NCBI GenBank assembly: GCA_902577765.1
Contig: CACHAK010000001.1
Coordinates: forward strand, 1 to 64,000
Reading direction: 5' to 3'
Length of the DNA stretch: 64,000 bases
Source of the DNA: an uncultured Pelagibacteraceae bacterium
GTDB lineage: Bacteria > Pseudomonadota > Alphaproteobacteria > Pelagibacterales > AG-422-B15
Of this stretch, positions 15,912 through 25,205 are shown piece after piece. How positions within the stretch are numbered: the stretch's first letter is position 1; each line of letters begins with the position of its first letter. Made by a program: the position numbers and the translations under genes. The notes beneath the pieces were generated by a model. The model searched no databases, was not told where the DNA came from, and was given only the letters and a program-made list of their open reading frames with translations.

Positions 15912-16787
15912 ATGTTTAACAAATTATCAAATACACAAAAAGGAACCCTTCTTGCATTTATTGGAGTAATGATTGTAACTCCAGACTCACTAATTATAAG
16001 ACTCGTATCAATTGATACATGGAACCTTTTGTTTTATAGATCTCTGTTTCCCGGAATTGCATTATTAATTTGCTATTTTGTATTCTTTAGTTCTAGAGCT
16101 GCACCGGATTTTATGAGTATCGGAAAACCTGGGCTGTTAAATGCAGTTTTAATAATGGGATCAAACATTACATTTATTTTAGCTTTAGCTAATACAGATG
16201 TCGCAAACGCTTTAATAATGATTAGTCTTGTTCCAATAATTGCATCAATATTTTCATTTATTTTTCTTAACGAAAAACCTCAATTAATCACTTGGATTTG
16301 CTCTTTTGGCTGTTTGATTGCAGTAGTATATATTTTTTACGAGTCATACGAGCTTAATCGATATCTTGGTGATTTTTATGGACTCTCATGTGCTGCCTTT
16401 GTTGGAGCGAGTCTAACTGTAATGAGAAATTCACCAAACATCAATTTCGTACCCTCATATATATTAGGAAAACTTTTAACAGCTTGTGTAGCAGTATTCT
16501 TTGTTAATAGTTTCATAATTTATTCAACTGATTTAATACTTCTATCATTAATGATAATTACTGTTGGTGTGTCTTTTGTATTTATAAGTATTGCTCCCCA
16601 ATTCATTAGTTCTCCCGAAGTAGGGATTTTCTTTTTACTTGAGACGGCCTTAGGGCCTTTATGGGTATGGTTCTTTATAAGTGAAGAACCGACTGAAAAG
16701 ACATTGATAGGTGGTATTTTTATAATAATTATTATATTTATTCACTCATATTATATGATTAGAAAAGATCGCTTTAAAAAGAAATGA
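15912..16787 (+). CDS. EamA/DMT-superfamily transporter
   Basis: Inner-membrane protein of 291 aa with about ten hydrophobic helices arranged as two EamA repeats. Typical drug/metabolite transporter features are an early FYRSLFPGIALL segment, LANTDVANALIMISLVPIIA at the end of the first repeat and GIFFLLETALGPLWVWFFIS in the second. The substrate cannot be predicted; relatives export amino acids or metabolites. It begins 9 bases after the tRNA and overlaps the M48 lipoprotein gene by 4 bases, so the two are probably co-transcribed. A second, distinct DMT protein is at 45146-46054. Confidence 0.85.
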   Translation: MFNKLSNTQKGTLLAFIGVMIVTPDSLIIRLVSIDTWNLLFYRSLFPGIALLICYFVFFSSRAAPDFMSIGKPGLLNAVLIMGSNITFILALANTDVANALIMISLVPIIASIFSFIFLNEKPQLITWICSFGCLIAVVYIFYESYELNRYLGDFYGLSCAAFVGASLTVMRNSPNINFVPSYILGKLLTACVAVFFVNSFIIYSTDLILLSLMIITVGVSFVFISIAPQFISSPEVGIFFLLETALGPLWVWFFISEEPTEKTLIGGIFIIIIIFIHSYYMIRKDRFKKK

Positions 16788-17848
16788 TAAAAAGACTTTT
16801 GACAATAGCTTTGTTTTTTCTCATCTCATGTGCCAAACCGCAGACTCAACTTCCAAACTACAGCAAAACAATAACAGAAAAAGAGCAAGATATTCAGAAT
16901 CAAATGTTCGCTGATTCATGGCTAGATACATATTTACCGTTTTCAACTATGGGTACAGATATTTTATTTAATGCTTCCGATTTATGTGCTGAAGATGACC
17001 GAATATTCGCACTTGGTATGAATCTTGGCAATGAGTACTCAGCATATGAAAGTATCCGTAAAGAAATTAATAAAAATCTTTCACTTGGGCCAAAATTGAA
17101 AGTTGTAAGCTTAGGAAACAATTCTCCAGCAAGCAAAGCTGGTATTTTAGTAGGTGATGAGATTTTAGAAATAGATGGTAAAAGTATAATTCATGGTGAA
17201 GACGCATTAAAGTCTTACATTGAGATGATAGATAAAGATCACCAAAAACTTTATGAATTTAAGATACTAAGAGAAGATGATTTTAAAAGTATCAAAATTA
17301 GAAGTGAGCAAAGATGCCGTTTCAACTTTGTCATTGACTTAGATAATGATACCTTTAATGCTTTTGCAAATGGAGAGATTATGGTTTTTTCTCTCAGGAT
17401 GGCTAAGTGGTTAATGCAAGATGAAACTGGAGCAGCCATTGTATTTGCTCATGAGTTAGGTCATAACGCGAATAAGCATGTAGCAGATAAAATCCAAAAT
17501 GCCTCAACCGGTGCCTTACTAGGCTTATTAGTAGGTATATATATGGGATATCCGCAAGATATGATGGAAATAGGGCAAAGTATCGGTGCTTCTGCTTACT
17601 CCATCGAATATGAAAATGAAGCAGACTATCTTAGCATGTATATTCTTGCCAATTCAGGATATAATTTGGATGATGCCGTAAATTTTTGGAGAAGATTTGC
17701 TATAGAGGTCCCCAATTCAATTTATTCCACTGGAGGAACTCACCCCTCAACTGCAGAAAGATATGTGAGAATGGAGTCAACAATAAAAGAAATCGAAAAT
17801 AAAATAAGTAACGGTGAAAAGCTTATACCAACCTATACGAAAGATTGA
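16784..17848 (+). CDS. M48-family metalloprotease lipoprotein with PDZ domain
   Basis: Predicted periplasmic lipoprotein protease, 354 aa. The N-terminus MIKRLLTIALFFLISCAKPQ has a lipobox (LISC) giving an acylated cysteine at residue 16. A PDZ domain follows (about 100-175, with SPASKAGILVGDEILEIDG). The zinc site HELGHNANKH (HExxH, about 221-225) and downstream EYENEADYLSMY glutamate ligand form an M48 active site. The architecture resembles BepA/LoiP-type outer-membrane quality-control proteases but with an inserted PDZ. It overlaps the preceding DMT gene. Confidence 0.88.
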   Translation: MIKRLLTIALFFLISCAKPQTQLPNYSKTITEKEQDIQNQMFADSWLDTYLPFSTMGTDILFNASDLCAEDDRIFALGMNLGNEYSAYESIRKEINKNLSLGPKLKVVSLGNNSPASKAGILVGDEILEIDGKSIIHGEDALKSYIEMIDKDHQKLYEFKILREDDFKSIKIRSEQRCRFNFVIDLDNDTFNAFANGEIMVFSLRMAKWLMQDETGAAIVFAHELGHNANKHVADKIQNASTGALLGLLVGIYMGYPQDMMEIGQSIGASAYSIEYENEADYLSMYILANSGYNLDDAVNFWRRFAIEVPNSIYSTGGTHPSTAERYVRMESTIKEIENKISNGEKLIPTYTKD

Positions 17849-17850
17849 AA

Positions 17851-17940
17851 ATGAATTTAATTAACGGCGTAATATTTATAATTTTCCTCATATTAGTCTT
17901 TTCATTTGGGCTAAGCTTTTTTATTGAATTTTTTCTTTAA
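17851..17940 (+). CDS. Possible 29-aa single-span membrane microprotein
   Basis: Begins 2 bases after the M48 gene stop. The translation (MNLINGVIFIIFLILVFSFG then LSFFIEFFL) is one long hydrophobic helix. It overlaps the end of convergent gcrA by 4 bases. The placement suits translational coupling, and filling the gap with an intact ORF is suggestive. The composition is so T-rich that chance cannot be excluded, and no ribosome-binding site stands out. Function unknown. Confidence 0.35.
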   Translation: MNLINGVIFIIFLILVFSFGLSFFIEFFL

Positions 17941-18392
17941 GAGATTCTAAACTTCTTTTTAATTTTCTTTCTTTCACGTACTTTGTTTAAAGGCTGGTAA
18001 GCCTGCTTATGATGCGCTTGACAGTAAACAAAACCTTCATTGGTACTTCTTCCGCAAAATTTAAAGTCTATTTCCTCCGGTTCACCCAATGGCCATCTAC
18101 ATAGGCCATCTTTTATATCTTGAAATGAAGTTGGATTCATCGGCTCAGCGATTACAGGTGAGATATCAATTACTTTTTGGCTTCTAGATACATTTATTCT
18201 TTTTTTCCGTATTATTGATATTCCATTATTCTTACTTTTTGAGGCCATTCTGCCTGAAAGACCTAATCTGTGTGCTTTGCCAATCACTGCATTCCTTGTA
18301 ACTTCCCCTAATTCGGCGGCAATTCGACTTGCTGTAAGTCCTTCATCCCAAAGCTGTTTTAGCTTTTCAATTCTTTCATATGTCCAGGGCAT
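17937..18392 (-). CDS. gcrA: Cell-cycle regulator GcrA
   Basis: Alphaproteobacterial transcription factor that acts with sigma-70 RNA polymerase at promoters methylated by CcrM (GANTC sites). At 151 aa it opens with the near-invariant MPWTYERIEKLKQLWDEGLT, then SRIAAELGEVTRNAVIGKAH, the DNA-binding helix-turn-helix. The C-terminal cysteine/histidine segment (LCRWPLGEP, FCGRSTNEG, YCQAHHKQAY) binds polymerase. AAGGAG lies upstream of the ATG. No GANTC site is seen in the 188 bases before the gene, so I see no direct sign of methylation control here. The gene firmly places the DNA in Alphaproteobacteria. Confidence 0.96.
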   Translation of the reverse strand: MPWTYERIEKLKQLWDEGLTASRIAAELGEVTRNAVIGKAHRLGLSGRMASKSKNNGISIIRKKRINVSRSQKVIDISPVIAEPMNPTSFQDIKDGLCRWPLGEPEEIDFKFCGRSTNEGFVYCQAHHKQAYQPLNKVRERKKIKKKFRIS

Positions 18393-18580
18393 AAACTCTC
18401 CTTAAAAGATAGTAAATTTTACCACTACATTTTGATAAAATTCAACATAAATATACTAAATGTTGATAATTCTACCTAAACTGTGAGTATAAAAATTTAT
18501 CTATAAATATCAGTCGAATAGAATAATTACTGAAATCTAAATATTAATGACATTTTAAGAAATTTATTTAAACAAGCTTT

Positions 18581-19348
18581 ATGCATTACAACCCCATAAG
18601 TATTATCACTTTATATAAAAAGGAAGTGCAAAGGTTTACTAAGATTCCACTTCAGACGATTGTTGCTCCTGCAGCAACAAGTCTGCTTTTTATGGTTATT
18701 TTCACAACTGCTATAGGTTCAGTAAGGACTAACTATCCTTTGGACAGCTTTAAGAGTTTTTTATTTCCAGGATTAATAATGATGACAATTATTCAAAACG
18801 CTTTTATGAATAATTCCTCTTCAATATTGATGTCTAAAGTCCAAGGCAATATTGTTGATCTCTTGATGCCGCCTCTTAATAATATCGAAATAATTTTGGC
18901 TTTTACTTTAGCTGGAATTACCAGGGGGCTAGTTGTTGCAGTTGCTTGTGCTCTGATGATGTCCCCTTTTGCTGAAATTAGTATCTATAACATCTATATA
19001 ATTCTTATTTTTGCTATTATAGCTTCAGCAATCATGTCTTTAATTGGTACTATTTCAGGAATATGGGCTGAAAAATGGGATCATCTTGGAACAGTAGGCA
19101 ACTTTGTAATTGTTCCATTGTCCTTTCTTTCTGGTACATTCTATTCGATAACTGTGTTACCAGGACCCATTCAAACGGCGAGCTTAATAAATCCATTTTT
19201 TTATATGATTGATGGTTTTAGATATGGTTTTTTAGGCGTAAGTGATTCTTCCTACCTTTCTGCAATTTTTATATTATCAACAATTTTTGTATTTCTTATC
19301 GCTATAAATTATTTAATGCTAAAATCAGGCTATAAATTGAGACCATAA
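18581..19348 (+). CDS. ABC-2 type transporter permease
   Basis: Inner-membrane permease of 255 aa with about six helices, recognised from the N-terminal IITLYKKEVQRFTKIPLQTI and the late PLSFLSGTFYSITVLPGPIQ then SLINPFFYMIDGFRYG motif of ABC-2 export permeases. No ATPase gene is next to it; the only ABC ATPase in the window (60564-61649) is of importer type, so the partner lies outside. It sits between divergent gcrA and argD and ends 1 base before argD. The exported substrate (a polymer, lipid or drug) cannot be inferred. Confidence 0.88.
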   Translation: MHYNPISIITLYKKEVQRFTKIPLQTIVAPAATSLLFMVIFTTAIGSVRTNYPLDSFKSFLFPGLIMMTIIQNAFMNNSSSILMSKVQGNIVDLLMPPLNNIEIILAFTLAGITRGLVVAVACALMMSPFAEISIYNIYIILIFAIIASAIMSLIGTISGIWAEKWDHLGTVGNFVIVPLSFLSGTFYSITVLPGPIQTASLINPFFYMIDGFRYGFLGVSDSSYLSAIFILSTIFVFLIAINYLMLKSGYKLRP

Positions 19349-19349
19349 A

Positions 19350-20516
19350 ATGACAAACGTTCTTCCAACATACCCAAGATCAAACTTGGAATTTACACAT
19401 GGAGTTGGTAGTTATTTGTATACAAAATCAGGAGAGAAGTTTTTAGATTTTGGTACAGGAATAGCGGTTAATTCCCTAGGTTATTCAAATCCATATCTAA
19501 ACGATAAATTAAAAGAACAAATTGATAAATTATGGCATTTATCAAATGTATATCAGATACCAGAACAAGAAAAACTTGCACAAAGATTATGTGACAATTC
19601 TTTCGCTGATTATGCATTCTTTTGTAATTCAGGTACTGAAGCTATTGAGGCAAGCATAAAGATTGCTAGAAGATATTTTCATAGTTCAGAAAATTTGTCG
19701 CACAAAACAGAAATCTTAAGTTTTTCCGGCTCATTTCATGGCAGAACAATAGGGGCGCTTGCAGCGGGAGGTCCAGACAAACTCATCTCATTTAATACTA
19801 CTGTTAGTGATTTTAAATTCCTTGAATTTGGTGATCATGGGCAACTTCAAAACTCAATCAGTGAAAAAACTGCTGCAGTAATTATTGAACCAATACAAGG
19901 TGAGGGCGGTATAAGAGAAGTACCTAGGCAATGCCTTGAGGGATTAAGGAAAATTTGTGATGAAAATAACTGCCTTCTAATCTTTGATGAAGTGCAATGT
20001 GGAATGGGTAGAACAGGAAAATTATTTGCATATGAATGGTCTGAAGTAAATCCAGATATTATGACAATAGCTAAAGCTATTGGAAATGGTTTTCCATTGG
20101 GTGCATGTCTGACATCAAAGAAAGTTGGTGAAAAAATGGATTTTGGTTCCCATGGTTCAACTTTTGGAGGTAATCCACTTGCCTGCACAGTTGGAAACGC
20201 TGTTTTGGATATAATGCTAAAAGATAAATTCTTTAGTGAAATTAATGTTGTTGCAAAAAAACTCTATGAAGGACTGCAAAGCGTTATTACTGATTTCCCA
20301 AATATTATTGAAAATGTCAGAGGTAGAGGATTTATTTTAGGGCTAAAGTGTAAAGTTGAAAATGATAAGTTTGTTAATCTAGCAAGAGAAAAATATATTC
20401 TAACTGTAAAAGCATCAGATAATGTTGTAAGACTTTTGCCTCCAATAAATCTTACCTTAAATGAATGCGATGAGGCAATTGAAAAAATAAGAGCTACTTG
20501 CAGCGAGTTTAAATAA
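19350..20516 (+). CDS. argD: Acetylornithine aminotransferase
   Basis: PLP enzyme of arginine synthesis (N-acetylglutamate semialdehyde to N-acetylornithine). Members can also serve as succinyl-DAP transaminase, which would complete the dapD/dapE route in this window. At 388 aa it shows FDEVQCGMGRTGKLFAYE (PLP Asp), then TIAKAIGNGFPLGA with the Schiff-base lysine, SHGSTFGGNPLAC, and FFCNSGTEAIEASIKIAR near residue 93. Its stop overlaps the argF start (TAATG), so the pair is coupled. Related omega-transaminases are similar, but the argF linkage makes ArgD the best call. Confidence 0.94.
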   Translation: MTNVLPTYPRSNLEFTHGVGSYLYTKSGEKFLDFGTGIAVNSLGYSNPYLNDKLKEQIDKLWHLSNVYQIPEQEKLAQRLCDNSFADYAFFCNSGTEAIEASIKIARRYFHSSENLSHKTEILSFSGSFHGRTIGALAAGGPDKLISFNTTVSDFKFLEFGDHGQLQNSISEKTAAVIIEPIQGEGGIREVPRQCLEGLRKICDENNCLLIFDEVQCGMGRTGKLFAYEWSEVNPDIMTIAKAIGNGFPLGACLTSKKVGEKMDFGSHGSTFGGNPLACTVGNAVLDIMLKDKFFSEINVVAKKLYEGLQSVITDFPNIIENVRGRGFILGLKCKVENDKFVNLAREKYILTVKASDNVVRLLPPINLTLNECDEAIEKIRATCSEFK

Positions 20517-21424
20517 TGAAAAATTTTATAGATATAAAAGAACTCTCAAAGAGTGAATTAACTAGCTTATTAGATAATGCTTTACAAAATAAGAAGGCTA
20601 AAACAACATCACAAAACCATCTTAATGGTAAAAACTTAGTATTATTTTTTGAAAAAAAATCGACCAGGACAAGGCTATCATTTGATATTGCAATAAAACA
20701 ATTAGGTGGCTTCACAACAATTTTAAATAAGGAAGATATTCACCTGGGTAATGATAAAGAAAGCGTGAGTGATACTATTAATACTTTTGGACTATATGCT
20801 GACGGACTTATTCTTAGGGTCAACGATCATAAGACTATAATGAGTGCTTCCAAGCTATCTCATTTACCTGTAATAAATGCGCTATCAAATTTATCACATC
20901 CTTGTCAGTGCTTGGCAGGACTAATGACGTTATTGGAGGAGAGGGGTAGTTTAGAAAAATTGAATATTGTGTGGATAGGACCTATAACAAATGTGGCAAA
21001 TTCTTGGATTGAGGCTTTTAAAAAAGATTTAGGCTTCTCACTCAATATTTTTTGCCCAGAGGCATGGTTTGAAAAGTATAAAGAAAAAATGAAGGAATAC
21101 GATATTTCAACTGATATAGATGATATTGTACATCATCGACTAAATGATCAAATTCTTGCTCAAGCTGACGCTGTGATGACGGATACCTGGAAATCAATGG
21201 GAGAGAATATAAAGAAACAGGATTATGATTTAATAAAAGAATTCAGAGTTACCGAAAAAGTTATGAATAAGGCGAAATCGGATAGTATTTTTATGCACTG
21301 TCTTCCAGCAAACAGAAATGAGGAAGTTGAGGCAAGTGTAATAGATGGAAATAATTCAAGGGTTTGGCAAGAAGCGAGCAATAGACTTTTTGTTCAAAAA
21401 GAAATTTTAAAAGAAATATTTTGA
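20516..21424 (+). CDS. argF: Ornithine carbamoyltransferase
   Basis: Makes citrulline from ornithine and carbamoyl phosphate. At 302 aa it has the carbamoyl-phosphate loop as FEKKSTRTRLSFDIAI (S-T-R-T-R), the HPCQCLAGLMT motif, and the ornithine-site FMHCLPANRNEEV (HCLP). The central SMG loop is TWKSMGE. It overlaps argD by 1 base and converges with trkH with no gap. The hslO gene that follows argF in some Alphaproteobacteria is not present here. Confidence 0.96.
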   Translation: MKNFIDIKELSKSELTSLLDNALQNKKAKTTSQNHLNGKNLVLFFEKKSTRTRLSFDIAIKQLGGFTTILNKEDIHLGNDKESVSDTINTFGLYADGLILRVNDHKTIMSASKLSHLPVINALSNLSHPCQCLAGLMTLLEERGSLEKLNIVWIGPITNVANSWIEAFKKDLGFSLNIFCPEAWFEKYKEKMKEYDISTDIDDIVHHRLNDQILAQADAVMTDTWKSMGENIKKQDYDLIKEFRVTEKVMNKAKSDSIFMHCLPANRNEEVEASVIDGNNSRVWQEASNRLFVQKEILKEIF

Positions 21425-22876
21425 TTATTTCTTCCAAAAAGCAGGGTGAAAGATAACTAATACAGTTAATATTTCTAATCTCCCCAACAACATTGAGAAT
21501 ATAAGTATCCACTTAGCAGGATCAGATACGGCATAAAAAGAATTTTCTGGACCTATTGTGGCTCCAAGTCCTGGCCCAACATTGGCAAGAGAAGTTGCAG
21601 CTGCTGATAATGAAGTTACAAAGTCCAGCTCAGTCATTGATAAAAGTAAAGTAATAGTGATGAAACTGAGTATGAATATAAAAAAGAAACTCATGACTGA
21701 AGATGTTACTTCATCCTGAATTTTTCTATGATTATAGTGTGGAACAAATACACCGTGAGGATGCAAGAGCTTTTGAATCTGCATTTTTAAAGTTTCAAAT
21801 AATATCTGTAATCTAAATACTTTGATTCCACAAGTTGTCGAACCAGCACAACCGCCAACAAACATTCCGAAGAAGAGTAAGTAAATTGGAAATGGTCCCC
21901 ACAAATTATAATTATCGGAAGTATAACCTGTACCAGTTATAATTGAGACAACATTAAACGCACCATGCCTTAAAGACTGTTCAAAACTTTTAAGATCAAA
22001 TATCCATAAGTAAGAAATTACTAATAAAGAGCTTACAAAAATTATGATTAAAAAAGTTTTTATTTGGGTATCTCTAAAAAAACTTTTGATACCATTACGC
22101 GTAACCTCAAGATATATTAAAATTGGAAGGCTACTTAATATCATAAATAAGATTGCAATATATTCTGTTGATCGATTATTAAAGCTAGCGAAGGAATCAT
22201 TCCTTGTTGAAAAACCACCAGTAGCTATTGTAGTCATTGAATGAACTAAAGACTCGAAAAGTCTCATACCGCTTAACCAATAAGATATGAAACAAAGAGC
22301 TGTTAATGATATGTATATTATGATTACTGCTAAAGAGACCTGAGCAGTTCTTGGTAAGATCTTTTCTGTTGTATCCGATGATTCTGTTCTGAAGACCTGC
22401 ATGCCTCCGACTTGCAATACAGGAAGTATACTAATAGCCATTACTATTATGCCAACTCCTCCAATCCATTGAAGAAGTCCTCTCCAAATTAGTATACCTT
22501 CAGGCATAGACTTAATATTGCTTAGAATTGTTGATCCTGTTGTGGTAATGCCTGACATGGATTCAAAAATTGAGTCTGTGAAACTAATATTAAGGTTTGC
22601 TAAAAAGAAAGGCAAAGAACCAAAAATACAAATAAAAACCCAGGATAATGTAGTAATTAAAAATGCATCTTGGGTCTGGATTTTATTTTCTGCAGAATTT
22701 CTTGTTGAAATAAAAAAGGTAATACCAAATCCCAGAGTAATTATTGAACTTATTATAAATGATTGCCATGTTTCATTGCTAAATGCTAAGTCCAAAAATG
22801 CTGGTATTAATAATATAAAACTTAACGCAATCAACAAATAACCTAATACATTAAGTATTATTTTAAAATTTATCAT
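21425..22876 (-). CDS. trkH: TrkH-family potassium uptake protein
   Basis: Potassium channel-like translocating subunit of the Trk system, 483 aa. Four pseudo-repeated pore regions are visible through their filter loops: SGITTTGSTIL, TIATGGFST, ITGTGYTSDN and a last SLANVGPGLG. The core GGVGIIVMAISILP and FFGMFVGGCAGSTTCGIKVF segments match TrkH/TrkG. The regulatory NAD-binding TrkA subunit is not in the window. The gene converges with argF and lies 10 bases downstream of folE, so it may be read from the folE promoter. Confidence 0.93.
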   Translation of the reverse strand: MINFKIILNVLGYLLIALSFILLIPAFLDLAFSNETWQSFIISSIITLGFGITFFISTRNSAENKIQTQDAFLITTLSWVFICIFGSLPFFLANLNISFTDSIFESMSGITTTGSTILSNIKSMPEGILIWRGLLQWIGGVGIIVMAISILPVLQVGGMQVFRTESSDTTEKILPRTAQVSLAVIIIYISLTALCFISYWLSGMRLFESLVHSMTTIATGGFSTRNDSFASFNNRSTEYIAILFMILSSLPILIYLEVTRNGIKSFFRDTQIKTFLIIIFVSSLLVISYLWIFDLKSFEQSLRHGAFNVVSIITGTGYTSDNYNLWGPFPIYLLFFGMFVGGCAGSTTCGIKVFRLQILFETLKMQIQKLLHPHGVFVPHYNHRKIQDEVTSSVMSFFFIFILSFITITLLLSMTELDFVTSLSAAATSLANVGPGLGATIGPENSFYAVSDPAKWILIFSMLLGRLEILTVLVIFHPAFWKK

Positions 22877-22886
22877 TTTTGAGATT

Positions 22887-23492
22887 TTAATTTTTTTTGA
22901 GAATTGATCCTTGGTTGATCATGCTGTAGAACTCTCTTCTTGTAGACGCATCAGTTCTAAACTTACCTAATAATTGACTAGTAACCATTGAAATACCTGG
23001 TGTGCCAACACCTCGTGTAGTCATACATTGATGTTGCGCCTCAATAACCACGGCAACACCTTTTGGCTTTAAGACTTTTTGTATGCAATTTGCAATTTGC
23101 GCAGTGAGCTTTTCTTGGATCTGCATTCTTTTCATATATATCCTAGTAATTCGAGCAAGTTTACTAATACCAACTACTCTTTTATTTGGAAGGTATGCAA
23201 CATGTGCTGAGCCAATGAATGGTGCAATGTGGTGTTCGCAGTGAGACTCAATTCTAATGTCTCTGAGCATTATTATTTCGTCATATCCCTCAAGTTCATC
23301 GAAAGTTTTTTTTAATACCTCCTCTGGATCTTCATTATAACCAGCAAACCAGTCCTCGTATGCTTTAACAACTCTTTTTGGTGTTTCAAGCACTCCCGGG
23401 CGTTTAACATCTTCACCCACGAATGCCATAAGGGTTTTAACGGCATCTTCTGCTTGTTGTCTTGTTGGTTTAACTGCTTTTCTTTTTTTCAT
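22887..23492 (-). CDS. folE: GTP cyclohydrolase I (type IA)
   Basis: First enzyme of tetrahydrofolate synthesis, converting GTP to dihydroneopterin triphosphate. At 201 aa it has the zinc ligands and catalytic site in [14 protein letters not shown], then [29 protein letters not shown], and the closing CMTTRGVG with the third cysteine ligand. This is the canonical zinc-dependent type. The N-terminus is lysine-rich ([12 protein letters not shown]). It is divergent from lysK across about 147 AT-rich bases in which I see no riboswitch. Confidence 0.96.
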   Translation of the reverse strand: MKKRKAVKPTRQQAEDAVKTLMAFVGEDVKRPGVLETPKRVVKAYEDWFAGYNEDPEEVLKKTFDELEGYDEIIMLRDIRIESHCEHHIAPFIGSAHVAYLPNKRVVGISKLARITRIYMKRMQIQEKLTAQIANCIQKVLKPKGVAVVIEAQHQCMTTRGVGTPGISMVTSQLLGKFRTDASTRREFYSMINQGSILKKN

Positions 23493-23639
23493 AATGCAGA
23501 GTGAGTACTATATGAAAAACTATAAAATTTATAGTTTTATTATTTGATAGATTTATTAATCAGTAAATTTAAATGAATATCCTCAAAAAATTGTTTATTT
23601 TTCAGCGAATTGTACGATATATATGCTAATGTCAATATC

Positions 23640-25205
23640 ATGTTACTAGATAGCCAAATTAGTGAAAACTCTAAAGCCTGGCCAATTTTGGAAGCTAGAA
23701 AGATCATTAATCAAATTCAAAAAAAAAATAAAAAAAAAATAAGACTTCAGACTGGTTATGGGCCAAGTGGACTTCCACACATAGGGACTTTCGGAGAGGT
23801 CGCAAGGACCACTATGGTACTGAATGCTATAAAAGCTTTATCTGACTATGAAGTTGAATTGATTGCTTTTTCTGATGATATGGATGGATTAAGGAAAGTT
23901 CCTGATAATGTTCCTAATCAAAAAATATTGGAAAAAAATTTACACAAACCTCTCACCTCAATTCCGGATCCCTTTGAAACATCCAAGAGTTTTGGAAATC
24001 ATAACAATGAAATGTTACAAGAATTTCTTGATAAGTTTGGGTTTAAATATTCTTTTAAGAGCGCGACAGAGCTTTATAAGTCAGGATTCTTCAACGACCA
24101 ATTAATTAAAGTTTTAAATTCTTACGATGAGATTAAAAAAATAATATTACCAACATTAGGAGAGGAAAGAAAAAAAACTTACAGTCCTTTTTTGCCAATT
24201 TGCCCAGAAACAGGACACGTACTCGAAGTTGAAATTATTTCAATTAATACTGAAAAAAATACGGTCGTGTATCTTCAGAATAATAAGGAAATTGAACAGT
24301 CTATTTTAGATGGCAATTGCAAATTACAATGGAAAGTGGACTGGGCAATGAGGTGGTGTGCTTTAGATATTGATTATGAAATGTATGGTAAAGACTTGAT
24401 ACCAACTTTTCAACTTTCATCCAAAGTATGCCGTGCTTTAGGACATCAACCTCCCGAAAATTATTTCTATGAATTGTTTCTTGATCAGAATGGTGAAAAG
24501 ATTTCAAAATCAAAGGGAAATGGTTTGAGTATTGAAGAATGGCTATCTTATGCACCCAAGGAAACATTAAGCTACTTTATGTACCAAAATCCAAGAAGAG
24601 CAAAAAAATTATTTCTTGATGTGATCCCCAAATCAGTTGATGAATTTTTGAGTCATCTTAATAAATTTAAGGATCAAAATGATGAAGAAAAAATTGAAAA
24701 TCCAGTTTGGCACATCATGAATAGTCATAATCATATTGGTTCAATACCTATCTCTTTCAATTTAATATTAAATTTAGTTTCTGCTAGTGGAAAGAGTGAT
24801 CCAGATTTCATTCTAGATTTTATAAAAAAATATGATGATTCAGTTATCAATGCTGATCATAATTTTATGCTAGAACTTATAACTGGAGCAATATCATTTG
24901 AAAAAAATGTAAATGCCGACAAAGTTCATTTTAAAGTACCCAGTGAAGAAGAGAAAAGTATTTTTTTAGATTTAATTAATCGAATTGAGCTTTTGCCAGA
25001 CAATGTTGATGCTGAGACTATACAGACTGAAATCTATCAAATTGGTAAAGATTATAAGTTTGATAATTTAAGAGACTGGTTCAAACTTATTTATCAGGTT
25101 CTTTTTGGCAAAAGTGATGGACCAAGATTTGGTACTTTTATTGCCATCTACGGAATAAAAGAAACAATACAACTTATTAGAGAAAGAATTAAAGTGAGCA
25201 AGTGA
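23640..25205 (+). CDS. lysK: Lysine--tRNA ligase, class I
   Basis: Charges tRNA-Lys through a class I (Rossmann) fold, the archaeal-type enzyme that many Alphaproteobacteria use instead of class II LysS. The nucleotide-binding motifs are GPSGLPHIGTFGE (HIGH-like) and GEKISKSKGNGLS (KMSKS-like). The frame extends upstream to a TTG at 23610, but the ATG at 23640 gives the normal N-terminus (SENSKAWPILEARKI), so I use it (521 aa). Its TGA overlaps the ATG of pyrD. Confidence 0.95.
   Translation: MLLDSQISENSKAWPILEARKIINQIQKKNKKKIRLQTGYGPSGLPHIGTFGEVARTTMVLNAIKALSDYEVELIAFSDDMDGLRKVPDNVPNQKILEKNLHKPLTSIPDPFETSKSFGNHNNEMLQEFLDKFGFKYSFKSATELYKSGFFNDQLIKVLNSYDEIKKIILPTLGEERKKTYSPFLPICPETGHVLEVEIISINTEKNTVVYLQNNKEIEQSILDGNCKLQWKVDWAMRWCALDIDYEMYGKDLIPTFQLSSKVCRALGHQPPENYFYELFLDQNGEKISKSKGNGLSIEEWLSYAPKETLSYFMYQNPRRAKKLFLDVIPKSVDEFLSHLNKFKDQNDEEKIENPVWHIMNSHNHIGSIPISFNLILNLVSASGKSDPDFILDFIKKYDDSVINADHNFMLELITGAISFEKNVNADKVHFKVPSEEEKSIFLDLINRIELLPDNVDAETIQTEIYQIGKDYKFDNLRDWFKLIYQVLFGKSDGPRFGTFIAIYGIKETIQLIRERIKVSK

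Noticed and set aside
18393-18580. CcrM (GANTC) methylation sites in the gcrA upstream region
   Set aside because: No GANTC site found on reading the interval, so no evidence here for methylation-dependent control.
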